A DNA stretch of 64,000 nt from CBFFRJ01 sp963530515 (GTDB lineage Bacteria; Pseudomonadota; Gammaproteobacteria; Enterobacterales; Enterobacteriaceae). The position numbers were made by a program, and so were the translations under genes. Numbering within the stretch: position 1 is the stretch's first letter; the number at the start of each line of letters is the position of its first letter. The notes beneath the pieces are model-generated. The model made no database searches. It had not been told where the DNA came from and saw nothing but the letters and a program-made list of their open reading frames with translations. The stretch spans positions 1 through 64,000 of the forward strand of contig CAUSEC010000001.1 of assembly GCA_963530515.1 (NCBI GenBank), in the 5' to 3' direction. Shown piece by piece: positions 31,453 through 40,334 of this stretch.

Positions 31453-32460
31453 TCAGAGTTTGCCGTGATCTTTGAGCCAATGGGCCGTGCGGGTAATGCC
31501 ATCATCAATGGTGACGATGGGTTGGTAGCCCAGCTCTTTTTCCGCGCGGCTGATATCGAGGGTGAAATCAAAATTGAGCTTGGAGACGCCGTAATGGGTA
31601 AAGGCAGGCTCTTTGGCAGATTTATTGCCAAAATGCTCCATGCTGCGGGCTACCACATCCAGCATCGCGTAAGGCACGGAGCGAATTCGGCAGTCCACTT
31701 CCAGTTCGTCAATCAGCTTTTGCACAATGCTGCGCAGGGTGCGGGGCTCGCCGTTGGTAATGTTGTAGGTTCGCCCGGACGGCAGCGCATCGCAGACGGG
31801 CTGGCTTGCCAGCCACATCGCATGCACCGCGTTTTCGTAATAGGTCATATCCACCGTCGCCCGGCCACCGCGCGGCAGTAGCACGCTGCGGTAGTGGTGC
31901 ATCATCTGCGCCAGACGGGGGATCAGCACCTTATCATGCGGGCCAAACAAACTTTGCGGACGCAGCACCGTAAAACGGGTGTGGGGGTTGGCCTGCGCCA
32001 GCAGTTGAATCACGTCTTCGCTGGCCGCTTTGCTGCGGGCAAACTCGTTGGCAAAGCGTGTGGGGCGAAAATCTTCGTTGATATCGTGATGATGGCGATA
32101 GTCAAAATAGACAGACGGCGACGAGATATGAATAAAATTGCGCACGCCCCAGGCAACGGCCCATTCGCCAAGGCGACGGGTGGCTCGGACGTTCGCCAGA
32201 TCGAATGCGGCCTGGGTACCCCAGGGGGAGGTAAAGCTGGAGCAATGCCAGAGGGTATCTATTCCGGCAAGCATGGCCTTAGCCTGCGAAGAGACCAGTT
32301 CGGTCAGGTCGGCATGGATGAACTCGGCACCCATTTTTGTCAGCAGCGCGCCCATGGCCTTATTGCGCCCGGTTGCCCGCACGCTAATGCCTTTCTGGCG
32401 TAAATATTCAACGGCATTACGGCCTAAACCGCTGGTAGCGCCTGTGACCAAAACCTTCAT
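31453..32460 (-). CDS. ybjS: SDR-family NAD(P)-dependent oxidoreductase YbjS
   Basis: This is a 335-residue atypical short-chain dehydrogenase of the 3-beta-HSD/NAD-epimerase group. No substrate is established for E. coli YbjS. The Rossmann glycine motif is TGATSGLGRNAVEYL (about 6-20), and Tyr/Lys-type catalytic residues lie in the HISSPSVYFDYRHHHD region. I start at the MKVLVTG Met (32460) rather than two codons earlier, because GGATGG then sits at the right distance. Its 3' end is three bases from the amiD stop. It lies 96 bases from ybjT in the same direction and is probably transcribed separately. Confidence 0.9.
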   Translation of the reverse strand: MKVLVTGATSGLGRNAVEYLRQKGISVRATGRNKAMGALLTKMGAEFIHADLTELVSSQAKAMLAGIDTLWHCSSFTSPWGTQAAFDLANVRATRRLGEWAVAWGVRNFIHISSPSVYFDYRHHHDINEDFRPTRFANEFARSKAASEDVIQLLAQANPHTRFTVLRPQSLFGPHDKVLIPRLAQMMHHYRSVLLPRGGRATVDMTYYENAVHAMWLASQPVCDALPSGRTYNITNGEPRTLRSIVQKLIDELEVDCRIRSVPYAMLDVVARSMEHFGNKSAKEPAFTHYGVSKLNFDFTLDISRAEKELGYQPIVTIDDGITRTAHWLKDHGKL

Positions 32461-32556
32461 AGCCATCCACTATAGTGACCCGCATTCATTGCGTGCGCAT
32501 TCTTCCGTGAAATACGCCGCTATGCAATGGGAAACGTGAAAGAATACGGCCTGATT

Positions 32557-33993
32557 TTAGTTTTTTTCTGTGGATTGTTCTGCCAGTTGCGCAATCCGCC
32601 GTGCCATCCCCCGGAAGATAAACAGATGAGCCGGGATCATCAGCAGCCAGTAAATTAATCCCGGCATGCCGTGCGGATGCCAGTATGCGCGAACGTCCAG
32701 CAATCGGTGTTTACCTTTGTCTGTCAGCGTAAAACAGAGGCGGCCAAGTCCCGGCGCTTTCATGCCAAACAGCAGTGCCAGTTGTTCCTGCGGATCGGCA
32801 ATGATCACCCTCCAGCTATCGACCTGATCGCCTGGCTGCAAATGTGCGCGTGCCGGGCGGCCTTTTGCCAGCCGGTGGCCAACAAGCCTGTCGAGCAGCG
32901 CGCGGGTTGCCCAGAGCACATTGCCAAAGAAGTAACGCTCTTTACCGCCAATCTGATTGATGACATCCCAGAGCGCCGTCAGGCTGGCGGACGTTTTAAC
33001 CGTAAAGCCTGCTTGTTTAGGGAAATAACCATACTGTGGCCGCCAGCGGGCAAACGCCTGCGGGGAGTAGCCCCAGTCGCTGGAGTTCACCAGCTTCTCT
33101 TCTTCCAAAAGGGTGCGCCGCACTGCCTCATCGAACGGTATTAACGGTTGGGGGATCAACGCGCGCAGTGCCGCATCGTCCGCCAGCAGGTCGTGCTTGA
33201 GTCCCTGAATCAGGCTTCGGGCGATCGTCGGTGGCACGGAGGTAATGACCTGTAAAAACCAGACCGAGATGAGCCGTGTCGGCAGAGGAATGGCGATAAG
33301 GGGCCGACGTACGCCGCTCACCGCCATAAAGTGTTCGAACTGTTGCTGGTAGCTGAGCACATCTGGCCCGGCGGCTTCAAACACACGGTGCTCGGCTGAA
33401 AAGTGATGGCGCAGTTCCAGCAGATAGTGCAGCAGGTTGTTCAGCGCAATTGGAGTAGTGCGTGAACGCACCCAGCGTGGAGGAGTGAGCACCGGCAGGT
33501 TGTAGACCATATCGCGCATCACTTCGAAAGCGGCGGAACCGGCACCGACGATTATACCGGCGCGCAGTTCGGTCACGGGCACGCCCGCATCGCGCAGCAG
33601 GTCGCCGGTAAGCTGGCGAGCCTTAAGATGGTGCGATGTACTGGCTTCCCTGGCCTGCAACGAGCTCAGGAAGATGACCTGCCTGACGGGCATTTCCCGA
33701 AGCGCATCGCGCACATTGAGGGCAATTTGCCGCTCTTGTGCCACCAGATCGCCGGTTTCGCCCATGCTGTGTACGAGGTAATAAAGGGTATCAACACCGT
33801 GCAGCAATGACGGGAGACCATCCGGCCAGCTGAGATCGATTTCGTGGCAGGTCACGCCCGGTAACTGCTGTTTTTGCAAACGCGAAAGCTGGCGTGCCGC
33901 TGCCCGCACCTCATGGCCCTGCTGGCTTAACGCCTGAATCAGGTGCTGACCAATATGGCCGCTGGCACCCAGTACCAGGATGGGGTGAGGCAC
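32557..33993 (-). CDS. ybjT: NAD(P)-binding oxidoreductase YbjT
   Basis: This is a 478-residue protein with an N-terminal NmrA/SDR-like Rossmann domain (GASGHIGQHLIQAL, about 8-21; YLVHSMGE; FLSSLQA) and a C-terminal DUF2867 domain (about 330-475; WRVIIADPQEQLALLFGMKAPGLGRL as the core) ending in one hydrophobic stretch (PGLIYWLLMIPAHLFIFRG), which could be a membrane anchor. The function is unknown. It begins nine bases after the ltaE stop, so ltaE and ybjT are co-transcribed, probably together with poxB. Confidence 0.92.
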   Translation of the reverse strand: MPHPILVLGASGHIGQHLIQALSQQGHEVRAAARQLSRLQKQQLPGVTCHEIDLSWPDGLPSLLHGVDTLYYLVHSMGETGDLVAQERQIALNVRDALREMPVRQVIFLSSLQAREASTSHHLKARQLTGDLLRDAGVPVTELRAGIIVGAGSAAFEVMRDMVYNLPVLTPPRWVRSRTTPIALNNLLHYLLELRHHFSAEHRVFEAAGPDVLSYQQQFEHFMAVSGVRRPLIAIPLPTRLISVWFLQVITSVPPTIARSLIQGLKHDLLADDAALRALIPQPLIPFDEAVRRTLLEEEKLVNSSDWGYSPQAFARWRPQYGYFPKQAGFTVKTSASLTALWDVINQIGGKERYFFGNVLWATRALLDRLVGHRLAKGRPARAHLQPGDQVDSWRVIIADPQEQLALLFGMKAPGLGRLCFTLTDKGKHRLLDVRAYWHPHGMPGLIYWLLMIPAHLFIFRGMARRIAQLAEQSTEKN

Positions 33994-34002
33994 GCAGACT
34001 CC

Positions 34003-35004
34003 TTAGCGCTGTAAAAATGCCTGCCAGTGGCGAACCACCTCGGCAAGCTGGTCACGGTTAGCGTCGAGGTGCATCACAAGGCGCACGACAGGTGAAGCAT
34101 TGATGAGCACATCCTGCTCACGCAGGTAGGCACCCAGCGCGGCGGCCTGCTCTTCACCCACGCGTACAAACAGCATGTTGGTGTCGTGACGCATCACATC
34201 CGCGCCAATGTTACGCAGTTGATCAGCCATCCAGGCCGCATTGGCATGATCGTCTTTCAGTCGCTGAACGTTGTGTTTTAGCGCATACAGCCCCGCCGCT
34301 GCCAGGATACCGGCCTGACGCATGCCGCCACCGGTCATTTTACGCCAGCGGTTCGCGCGTTTGATGTAGTCGCTGTCGCCCACCAGCAGGGAGCCTACCG
34401 GCGTACCCAGACCTTTGGAGAGGCAAATGGTGAACGAGTCGCAAAATTGCGTGATGTCACGCAGTTCGCAGCCATACTCGACCACGGCGTTAAAGATACG
34501 TGCGCCATCAACGTGCAGCGCCAGCCCTTTCTGGCGGGTAAATTCCCACGCCTGCTGAAGGTACTCGCGCGGGAGGACTTTGCCGTTGTGGGTGTTTTCA
34601 AGGCTCAGCAGCTTTGTGCGGGCAAAGTGAATGTCATCGGCTTTGATTTTGGCGGCGACTTTATCCAGCGGCAGGCTTCCGTCAGGTGCTGCGTCAATGG
34701 GCTGCGGCTGAATACTGCCAAGTACCGCCGCACCACCGGCTTCATAGAGATAATTGTGCGCGCCCTGGCCGACGATATACTCCTCGCCACGCTCGCAGTG
34801 GCTGAGCAGCGCGACCAGATTGGCCTGGGTGCCCGTTGGCAGGAAGAGAGCGGCGTCTTTGCCGCTGAGTGCTGCGGCATAGCGTTGCAGCTCGTTAACG
34901 GTTGGGTCATCACCGTACACATCATCCCCGACCGGGGCGGCCAGCATCTCTTCGAGCATGGCACGACTCGGGCGGGTAACGGTATCACTGCGTAAATCAA
35001 TCAC
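34003..35004 (-). CDS. ltaE: low-specificity L-threonine aldolase LtaE
   Basis: LtaE is a PLP enzyme that cleaves threonine and allo-threonine to glycine and acetaldehyde. The 333-residue length matches K-12. The PLP lysine lies in CLSKGLGTPVGSLL (about Lys197), and other signatures are DTVTRPS at the N-terminus, FLPTGTQANLVAL (about 54-66) and LHVDGARIFNA (about 163-173). It is placed 38 bases after poxB in the same direction, likely one unit with it and ybjT. Confidence 0.96.
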   Translation of the reverse strand: MIDLRSDTVTRPSRAMLEEMLAAPVGDDVYGDDPTVNELQRYAAALSGKDAALFLPTGTQANLVALLSHCERGEEYIVGQGAHNYLYEAGGAAVLGSIQPQPIDAAPDGSLPLDKVAAKIKADDIHFARTKLLSLENTHNGKVLPREYLQQAWEFTRQKGLALHVDGARIFNAVVEYGCELRDITQFCDSFTICLSKGLGTPVGSLLVGDSDYIKRANRWRKMTGGGMRQAGILAAAGLYALKHNVQRLKDDHANAAWMADQLRNIGADVMRHDTNMLFVRVGEEQAAALGAYLREQDVLINASPVVRLVMHLDANRDQLAEVVRHWQAFLQR

Positions 35005-35042
35005 GGCATTTCCTTATCTGACGACGGAGAATGACTTCTGTT

Positions 35043-36761
35043 TTACCTGAGCCAGTTAGTTTTCGCCAGTTCGACAACTTCATCCCCGCGTCCGCTGATG
35101 ATGGCACGCAGCATATAAAGGCTGAATCCTTTGGCCTGTTCAAGCTTAATTTGTGGCGGGATGGCCAGCTCATCTTTCGCCACCACCACGTCAATGAGCA
35201 CCGGGCCATCTATAGAAAAGGCCTGCTGCAGGGCGGCGTCGACGTCGGCCGATTTTTCAACGCGAATGCCGGTGATGCCACAGGCTTCGGCAATGCGTGC
35301 GAAGTTGGTGTCATGCAGCTCGGTGCCGTCGGTCAGATAGCCACCGGCCTTCATCTCCATTGCCACAAAACCCAGCACGCTGTTATTAAAGACGATGATT
35401 TTCACCGGCAACTTCATCTGTACCACGGAGAGGAAATCCCCCATCAGCATGCTGAAACCGCCATCACCGCACATTGCCACGACCTGGCGATGCGGCGCCG
35501 TCGCTTTCGCGCCCAGCGCCTGCGGCATGGCATTGGCCATTGAACCATGGTTAAACGAGCCCAGCAGGCGGCGCTTGCCGTTCATTTTCAGGTAACGGGC
35601 GGCCCAGACGGTGGGCGTACCCACATCGCAGGTAAAAATGGCATCGTCGCTGGCGAAATGGCTGATTTGCTGGGCCAGATATTGCGGGTGGACGGCTTTT
35701 TCGCTGGGTTTGGCGAGGTCATCCAGTCCTTTGCGCGCATCGCGATAGTGTTCGAGCGCTTTGTCGAGGAAGCGGCGGTCGGTTTTCTCTTCCAGTAATG
35801 GCAACAGGGCGGTAAGGGTGGCGTTGATATCGCCCACCAGCGCCATGTCTACCTTGCTGTGCGCACCAATACTGCCGGGGTTGATATCAATCTGGATGAT
35901 TTTGGCATCGGTCGGATAGAAGGCGCGATAAGGGAACTGGGTGCCGAGCAAAATCAGGGTATCGGCATTCATCATGGTATGGAAACCGGAGGAGAAGCCG
36001 ATAAGCCCGGTCATACCCACGTCGTAAGGGTTGTCGTACTCCACATGCTCTTTGCCACGCATGGCATGCACGATGGGCGCTTTGAGTTTAGCGGCAAATT
36101 CAATCAGCGTGCTGTGGGCCCCTGCGCAGCCGCTGCCGCACATCAGGGCGATATTGCTGGAGTAGCGCAGCAGCTGAGCCAGTTTTTTTAGCTCATCGAC
36201 GGCCGGGGTGATAACCGGCTGCGGCGCCGGATACCAGTGGCTACTCGCGGTTTCCGGTGCCGGTTTCAGCGCCACGTCACCGGGCAGGACAATCACCGCC
36301 ACGCCGCGCTTCAGGATAGCGGTACGCAGTGCTATTGCCAGCACCTGGGGAATTTGTTCCGGGGAGGAAACCAGCTCGCAATAGTGGCTGCATTCACGGA
36401 ACAACTCTTGCGGGTGGGTCTCCTGGAAATAGCCGCTGCCAATTTCGCTCGACGGAATATGAGCGGCAATCGCCAGTACCGGAACATGATTGCGATGGCA
36501 ATCAAACAGGCCGTTGATGAGGTGCAGGTTGCCAGGGCCACAGGAACCCGCACATACCGCCAGTTCGCCGGTCAACTGCGCCTCAGCCCCGGCGGCAAAG
36601 GCTGCGACTTCTTCGTGGCGGGTTGGCATCCAGTCGATAGTGCCCATCCGATTAAGACTATCACTTAAGCCATTGAGCGAATCCCCGGTCACGCCCCAGA
36701 TCCGTTTGATGCCGACTTGTTCAAGCGTTTTAGCAATATAGGCTGCCACTGTTTGTTTCAT
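35043..36761 (-). CDS. poxB: pyruvate:ubiquinone oxidoreductase (pyruvate oxidase) PoxB
   Basis: PoxB is a peripheral membrane flavoenzyme that decarboxylates pyruvate to acetate and CO2, passing electrons to ubiquinone, mainly in stationary phase. The 572-residue length matches K-12. ThDP binding uses the N-terminal Glu region of the family (WMPTRHEEVAAFAAG) and the C-terminal GDGGFSMLMGDFLSVVQ-type motif ending in the Asn pair (FNNSVLG). The FAD domain covers about 185-340. The C-terminal amphipathic membrane-activation tail (RGDEVVELAKTNWLR) is present. The start is opposite the doxX-family gene across 151 bases. Confidence 0.97.
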   Translation of the reverse strand: MKQTVAAYIAKTLEQVGIKRIWGVTGDSLNGLSDSLNRMGTIDWMPTRHEEVAAFAAGAEAQLTGELAVCAGSCGPGNLHLINGLFDCHRNHVPVLAIAAHIPSSEIGSGYFQETHPQELFRECSHYCELVSSPEQIPQVLAIALRTAILKRGVAVIVLPGDVALKPAPETASSHWYPAPQPVITPAVDELKKLAQLLRYSSNIALMCGSGCAGAHSTLIEFAAKLKAPIVHAMRGKEHVEYDNPYDVGMTGLIGFSSGFHTMMNADTLILLGTQFPYRAFYPTDAKIIQIDINPGSIGAHSKVDMALVGDINATLTALLPLLEEKTDRRFLDKALEHYRDARKGLDDLAKPSEKAVHPQYLAQQISHFASDDAIFTCDVGTPTVWAARYLKMNGKRRLLGSFNHGSMANAMPQALGAKATAPHRQVVAMCGDGGFSMLMGDFLSVVQMKLPVKIIVFNNSVLGFVAMEMKAGGYLTDGTELHDTNFARIAEACGITGIRVEKSADVDAALQQAFSIDGPVLIDVVVAKDELAIPPQIKLEQAKGFSLYMLRAIISGRGDEVVELAKTNWLR

Positions 36762-36832
36762 CGTCTGACTCCATTTGGGTATGTCGTCTACAAGCGTAGT
36801 CGATGAAATGTCATTAATTTTGCGTAAATTGC

Positions 36833-36848
36833 CCCTAATTAGTTAGGG
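36833..36848. promoter_or_regulatory. CCCTAA/TTAGGG inverted repeat between poxB and doxX
   Basis: CCCTAA-TTAG-TTAGGG is a perfect palindrome with a four-base centre in the poxB/doxX divergent spacer. It could be an operator for a shared regulator. No known motif is claimed. Confidence 0.4.
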
Positions 36849-36912
36849 CTTTATTTATTTGGGGATTAGGAATAATCTGTTTTCAGTTGGATAAAAATAG
36901 GAATCATTTCAA

Positions 36913-37344
36913 ATGGTTAAAGCATTGTTAAATCCGGTTAATAAGATGTTGGCGCATGAGGATTTTGGTCGTTTTCTGCTTCGCCTGACCGTAGGTGGGC
37001 TGATGCTGTTCCACGGGCTGCATAAGCTCATCGGGGGTATCGATGGCATTGCAGGCATGCTGGTAGCGAAAGGGTTGCCAGGCTTTATCGCCTACGGTGT
37101 GCTGATTGGTGAAGTGGTGTGCCCAATTTTGATTATCCTGGGTATCCTGACTCGCCCTTCTGCACTGGTGCTGGCGTTCACCATGGTGGTGGCATGGCTG
37201 ATGGCTGATGTGAGCGCGACCTTTGAACTGGAAAAAACCGGTGCATGGGCCATTGAAAGCCTGGTCTATTATTTTGCAGGCGGTCTTGCAGTGGCGTTTC
37301 TGGGCGCAGGTCGTTATTCCGTTGCGCCAGCAGAGTGGCGTTAA
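36913..37344 (+). CDS. DoxX-family inner membrane protein
   Basis: This is a 143-residue membrane protein with four predicted helices (about 23-43, 55-72, 78-95, 110-128) and the DoxX signature GRFLLRLTVGGLMLFHGLHKL. DoxX proteins often act in quinone/thiosulfate redox chemistry or in oxidative-stress membrane complexes; the specific role is unknown here. It starts 151 bases from poxB and is divergent, so both may respond to the same redox cue. It ends in a strong terminator. K-12 has poxB directly next to hcr, so this gene is an addition. Confidence 0.85.
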   Translation: MVKALLNPVNKMLAHEDFGRFLLRLTVGGLMLFHGLHKLIGGIDGIAGMLVAKGLPGFIAYGVLIGEVVCPILIILGILTRPSALVLAFTMVVAWLMADVSATFELEKTGAWAIESLVYYFAGGLAVAFLGAGRYSVAPAEWR

Positions 37345-37348
37345 TCAT

Positions 37349-37377
37349 AAAAAGCCTTCCTGCAAAGGAAGGCTTTT
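37349..37377. terminator. strong terminator between doxX gene and hcr
   Basis: AAAAGCCTTCC-TGCAAA-GGAAGGCTTTT is a perfect 11-pair stem with A and T tails, working in both directions for the convergent genes. Confidence 0.9.
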
Positions 37378-37405
37378 GTTTCTCCGTACGTTCACTATGC
37401 CAGTA

Positions 37406-38374
37406 CTACGCCAGCACTAAATCACTTTCCGGATGGCATGAGCAGGCCAGCACATAGCCGTCAGTAATCTCCTGCGGGGTTAACGTCATCGTACTGTTAA
37501 CGCTGTACTTCCCGGACATCACCCTCGTTTTACAAGAACCGCACACACCCGCACGACAGGCTGCATTCACCGGCACTTTGTTACTTTCAAAGGCTTCCAG
37601 CAAGGTGGTGCCCACCGGCGCATAAAATTCTTTAGCCGGCTGGAGTTTAGTGAATTTCAGACCGCTGGTGGCCGCTTCGGCGACCGGGGTGAAGAATTTC
37701 TCATGGAAGAACTGCGTCACGCCCAGTGCTTTCACATCCTTCTCCACCTGGTCCATGTACGGTGCTGGCCCGCAGGTCATTACGGTACGCGACGAGATAT
37801 CTGGCACCCTGCGCAGGATCTCCTGCGTCAGACGCCCGGCCAGAAAACCGTCGGTGGCGTTGTTTTCCGCCACCAGAGTGACCGGGTAGTTTTTCCACTC
37901 ATCGGCGAAAATCACGTCCTGCGGAGAGCGCACGCTAAAAATAACCTGCACATCCGTTTGCGGGCGGTATTTGGCCAGCCAGCGTCGCATAGACATAACG
38001 GGTGTCACCCCACAGCCTGCCGCCAGTAACAGCAACTTATCATTGGCCTGATTGTCGCAGGTGAAATCCCCCTGCGCGTCAGACAACCACAGATAGTCGC
38101 CGCGTTTGACATCCCGCGTCAGCCAGGATGAACCCACGCCGCCGTCCAGACGACGGATGGTCAGCGTGAGGTATTCGCTCACCCCAGGTGTTGAGGAAAT
38201 CGTGTAAGCACGCATCTGCTCAGCGCTGTTGCGGATGCTGACCAGCGCGTACTGACCTGCACGGTAGGGGTAATAATCATGGCATAACAGCGACAGCGTC
38301 CAGACATCCGGCGTTTCCTGCTGGATATGATGAACCTGCATACGCCACGGGCACTGCGGGGTTGGCATCGTCAT
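37406..38374 (-). CDS. hcr: NADH oxidoreductase Hcr (Hcp reductase)
   Basis: Hcr is the FAD/[2Fe-2S] NADH-dependent electron donor to Hcp. The length of 322 residues matches K-12. The FAD domain has the R-x-Y-[TS] motif (MRAYTISS, about 53-60), and the NADH domain has AAGCGVTPVMSM. The C-terminal plant-type ferredoxin domain carries the four cluster cysteines at about 273, 278, 281 and 311. Its start is ten bases from the hcp stop, so hcp-hcr form one operon transcribed toward lower coordinates. Confidence 0.96.
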   Translation of the reverse strand: MTMPTPQCPWRMQVHHIQQETPDVWTLSLLCHDYYPYRAGQYALVSIRNSAEQMRAYTISSTPGVSEYLTLTIRRLDGGVGSSWLTRDVKRGDYLWLSDAQGDFTCDNQANDKLLLLAAGCGVTPVMSMRRWLAKYRPQTDVQVIFSVRSPQDVIFADEWKNYPVTLVAENNATDGFLAGRLTQEILRRVPDISSRTVMTCGPAPYMDQVEKDVKALGVTQFFHEKFFTPVAEAATSGLKFTKLQPAKEFYAPVGTTLLEAFESNKVPVNAACRAGVCGSCKTRVMSGKYSVNSTMTLTPQEITDGYVLACSCHPESDLVLA

Positions 38375-38384
38375 TCTTTACTCC

Positions 38385-40037
38385 TCAGGCGCCTAACATC
38401 TGCTGCAGATCCTGCTCAACGGTCGTGATGGCACGCAGACCGAATTTCTCATTCAGTACGGCCAACAGATCTGGCGTCAGGAAGCCCGGTGCGGTTGGCC
38501 CGGTCACGATGTTAGTCACGCCCAGTGACAGCAACGTCAGCAGAATAACGATAGCCTTCTGTTCGAACCAGGAAAGCACCAGCGACAGCGGCAGGTCGTT
38601 CACGCCACAGCCCAGTTTCTCCGCAAGGGTGACTGCCAGGATTATCGCGGAATACGCATCGTTACACTGACCGGCATCGACCAGACGTGGCAGGCCTTCG
38701 ATGTTGCCGAAGTCCAGTTTGTTGAAGCGATATTTACCGCAGGCCAGAGTCAGGATCAGGCAGTCATCCGGCACGCTGGTGGCGAAGTCAGTGAAGTAGT
38801 TACGTTCACCGCGAGCGCCGTCGCAGCCGCCGACCAGGAAGATGTGGCGCAGTTTTTCGCGGCTAACGAGGTCAATCAGCGTATCCGCAGCACCCAGCAG
38901 CGTCTGACGGCCAAAGCCGACGGTGATCAGGTGTTCAATTTCGCTGTACGGGAAGCCTGCCAGCTTTTGTGCCTGGTTGATAACGCGGGTGAAGTCGTCG
39001 CCTTCCAGATGGTTAACGCCCGGCCAGCCCACGATGCTGCGGGTCCAGATACGCTCATCATAGGCACCCACGGTCGGGTCGATGATGCAGTTGGAGGTCA
39101 TGACGATGGGGCCAGGGAAGCGGGCAAATTCCACCTGCTGGTTCTGCCAGCCGCTGCCGTAGTTACCGACCAGATGTTTGTATTTGCGCAGTTCCGGGTA
39201 ACCGTGGGCAGGTAGCATCTCGCCGTGGGTGTAGACGTTAACGCCAGTGCCTTCGGTTTGTTGCAGCAGGTTGTGCAAATCTTTCAGGTCGTGACCGGAA
39301 ATCAGGATGCATTTACCGGCCACCGCTTTTACGTTGACCTGCGTTGGGGTCGGGTGACCGTAGGCGGTAGTTTCACCCGCGTCCAGAATGCTCATCACTT
39401 TGAAGTTCATCTGGCCGATTTCCATCGAGCAGTTGAGCAGGGCATTCATGTCAGCAGGCCAGGTGCCCAGCCACGCCATAATGTTGTGGTACTGCGCGTA
39501 AATCTCATTGTCGTACTGGCCCAGTACGTGGGCATGCTCCATATAGGCAGCGGCCCCTTTCAGACCGTAGAGGCACAGAAGACGCAGGCCAAGAATATTT
39601 TCACCAATAACGGCTTTATCAATGTTCGGCGTAAAGGCTGCGGCCTGGCGCTGCAGGTCACCCAGGTCATCGCTAATCAGTTGCAGGTCCGCCATCGGGT
39701 TTTCAACGCCAGCTGCAGGATCTTTGCTCAGGCACTGTGCTTTTAACGCTTCACGGTAAGCAATCGCTTCACGCGCATAACCGACAATACGCACGGAATC
39801 GAAGTTCACGTTGGTCAGAGTAGAGAAGAAGGCGCGTGGGGCGAAATTATCAATTTCATGGACGATAATGTCGTATTCACGTGCTTTGCTGGCCCAGGCA
39901 GAAAGCCCCTGAAGTGCTGCGATCAGCAGGTCCTGCAGGTCCGATGTTTCGGCCGTTTTGCCGCACATACCCTGCGCGTAAGCGCAGCCATCGCCCGCCG
40001 GGGTACGGATGGTTTGTTCACATTGCACACAAAACAT
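38385..40037 (-). CDS. hcp: hydroxylamine reductase / hybrid cluster protein Hcp
   Basis: Hcp carries one [4Fe-4S] or [2Fe-2S] cluster and one hybrid Fe-S-O cluster. It acts mainly as a high-affinity NO reductase under anaerobic, nitrosative conditions. I start at MFCVQCEQT (550 residues, as in K-12); AAGGTGTGACT precedes it, whereas a GTG two codons upstream is less apt. The N-terminal cysteines are CVQCEQTIRTPAGDGCAYAQGMCG by position 3-26. Hybrid-cluster ligands lie in HGEMLPAHGYPE, TSNCIIDP, LVGGCDGARGERNY and DAGQCNDAYSA. An NsrR operator lies 22-44 bases upstream. It is first in hcp-hcr. Confidence 0.97.
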   Translation of the reverse strand: MFCVQCEQTIRTPAGDGCAYAQGMCGKTAETSDLQDLLIAALQGLSAWASKAREYDIIVHEIDNFAPRAFFSTLTNVNFDSVRIVGYAREAIAYREALKAQCLSKDPAAGVENPMADLQLISDDLGDLQRQAAAFTPNIDKAVIGENILGLRLLCLYGLKGAAAYMEHAHVLGQYDNEIYAQYHNIMAWLGTWPADMNALLNCSMEIGQMNFKVMSILDAGETTAYGHPTPTQVNVKAVAGKCILISGHDLKDLHNLLQQTEGTGVNVYTHGEMLPAHGYPELRKYKHLVGNYGSGWQNQQVEFARFPGPIVMTSNCIIDPTVGAYDERIWTRSIVGWPGVNHLEGDDFTRVINQAQKLAGFPYSEIEHLITVGFGRQTLLGAADTLIDLVSREKLRHIFLVGGCDGARGERNYFTDFATSVPDDCLILTLACGKYRFNKLDFGNIEGLPRLVDAGQCNDAYSAIILAVTLAEKLGCGVNDLPLSLVLSWFEQKAIVILLTLLSLGVTNIVTGPTAPGFLTPDLLAVLNEKFGLRAITTVEQDLQQMLGA

Positions 40038-40058
40038 AGTCACACCTTATAAGTTTTA

Positions 40059-40081
40059 AAGTTATATTTGAAATGCATGTT
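40059..40081 (-). promoter_or_regulatory. NsrR operator for hcp-hcr
   Basis: The minus strand reads AACATGCATTTCAAATATAA then CTT, which agrees with the NsrR consensus AANATGCATTTNAAATGCATNTT at about 20 of 23 positions (the N positions counted as matches). NsrR represses hcp and is released by nitric oxide. Confidence 0.75.
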
Positions 40082-40256
40082 TAAGATTAAGCGTGTGTTC
40101 AGCGGCTTAAAAGGTGTTTTTTACGCAATTTAAAGGGAGATTGATTTAGCGCAACTTTATTGGTGGGGAGCTACCCTCAAAGAGGTAGCAAGAGGGAAAA
40201 GGACCAGGCTAAATAATAAAAAGAATAATTCTCAATACCATGAGGCAATATTCGCT

Positions 40257-40287
40257 GCCGGGAGGTGCATCAGCGACTCTTCCCGGC
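40257..40287 (-). terminator. hairpin downstream of aqpZ
   Basis: GCCGGGA and TCCCGGC form a seven-pair stem around a 17-base loop past the aqpZ stop, in the 297-base aqpZ-hcp gap. T-content downstream on the minus strand is moderate. The nearby GAATAATTC palindrome (about 40223-40231) is too short to assign. Confidence 0.45.
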
Positions 40288-40334
40288 CAGCACAGAATAA
40301 CGCCCTCGTTTTGTCGTCGTGCGATATATAAAAA

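Noticed and set aside
40141..40154. FNR site upstream of hcp
   Set aside because: Only one half (TTGAT) matches; the second half CGCAA differs at two positions.
40215..40235. Fur box near aqpZ
   Set aside because: GAATAATTC palindrome is too short and lacks the 19-base Fur pattern.
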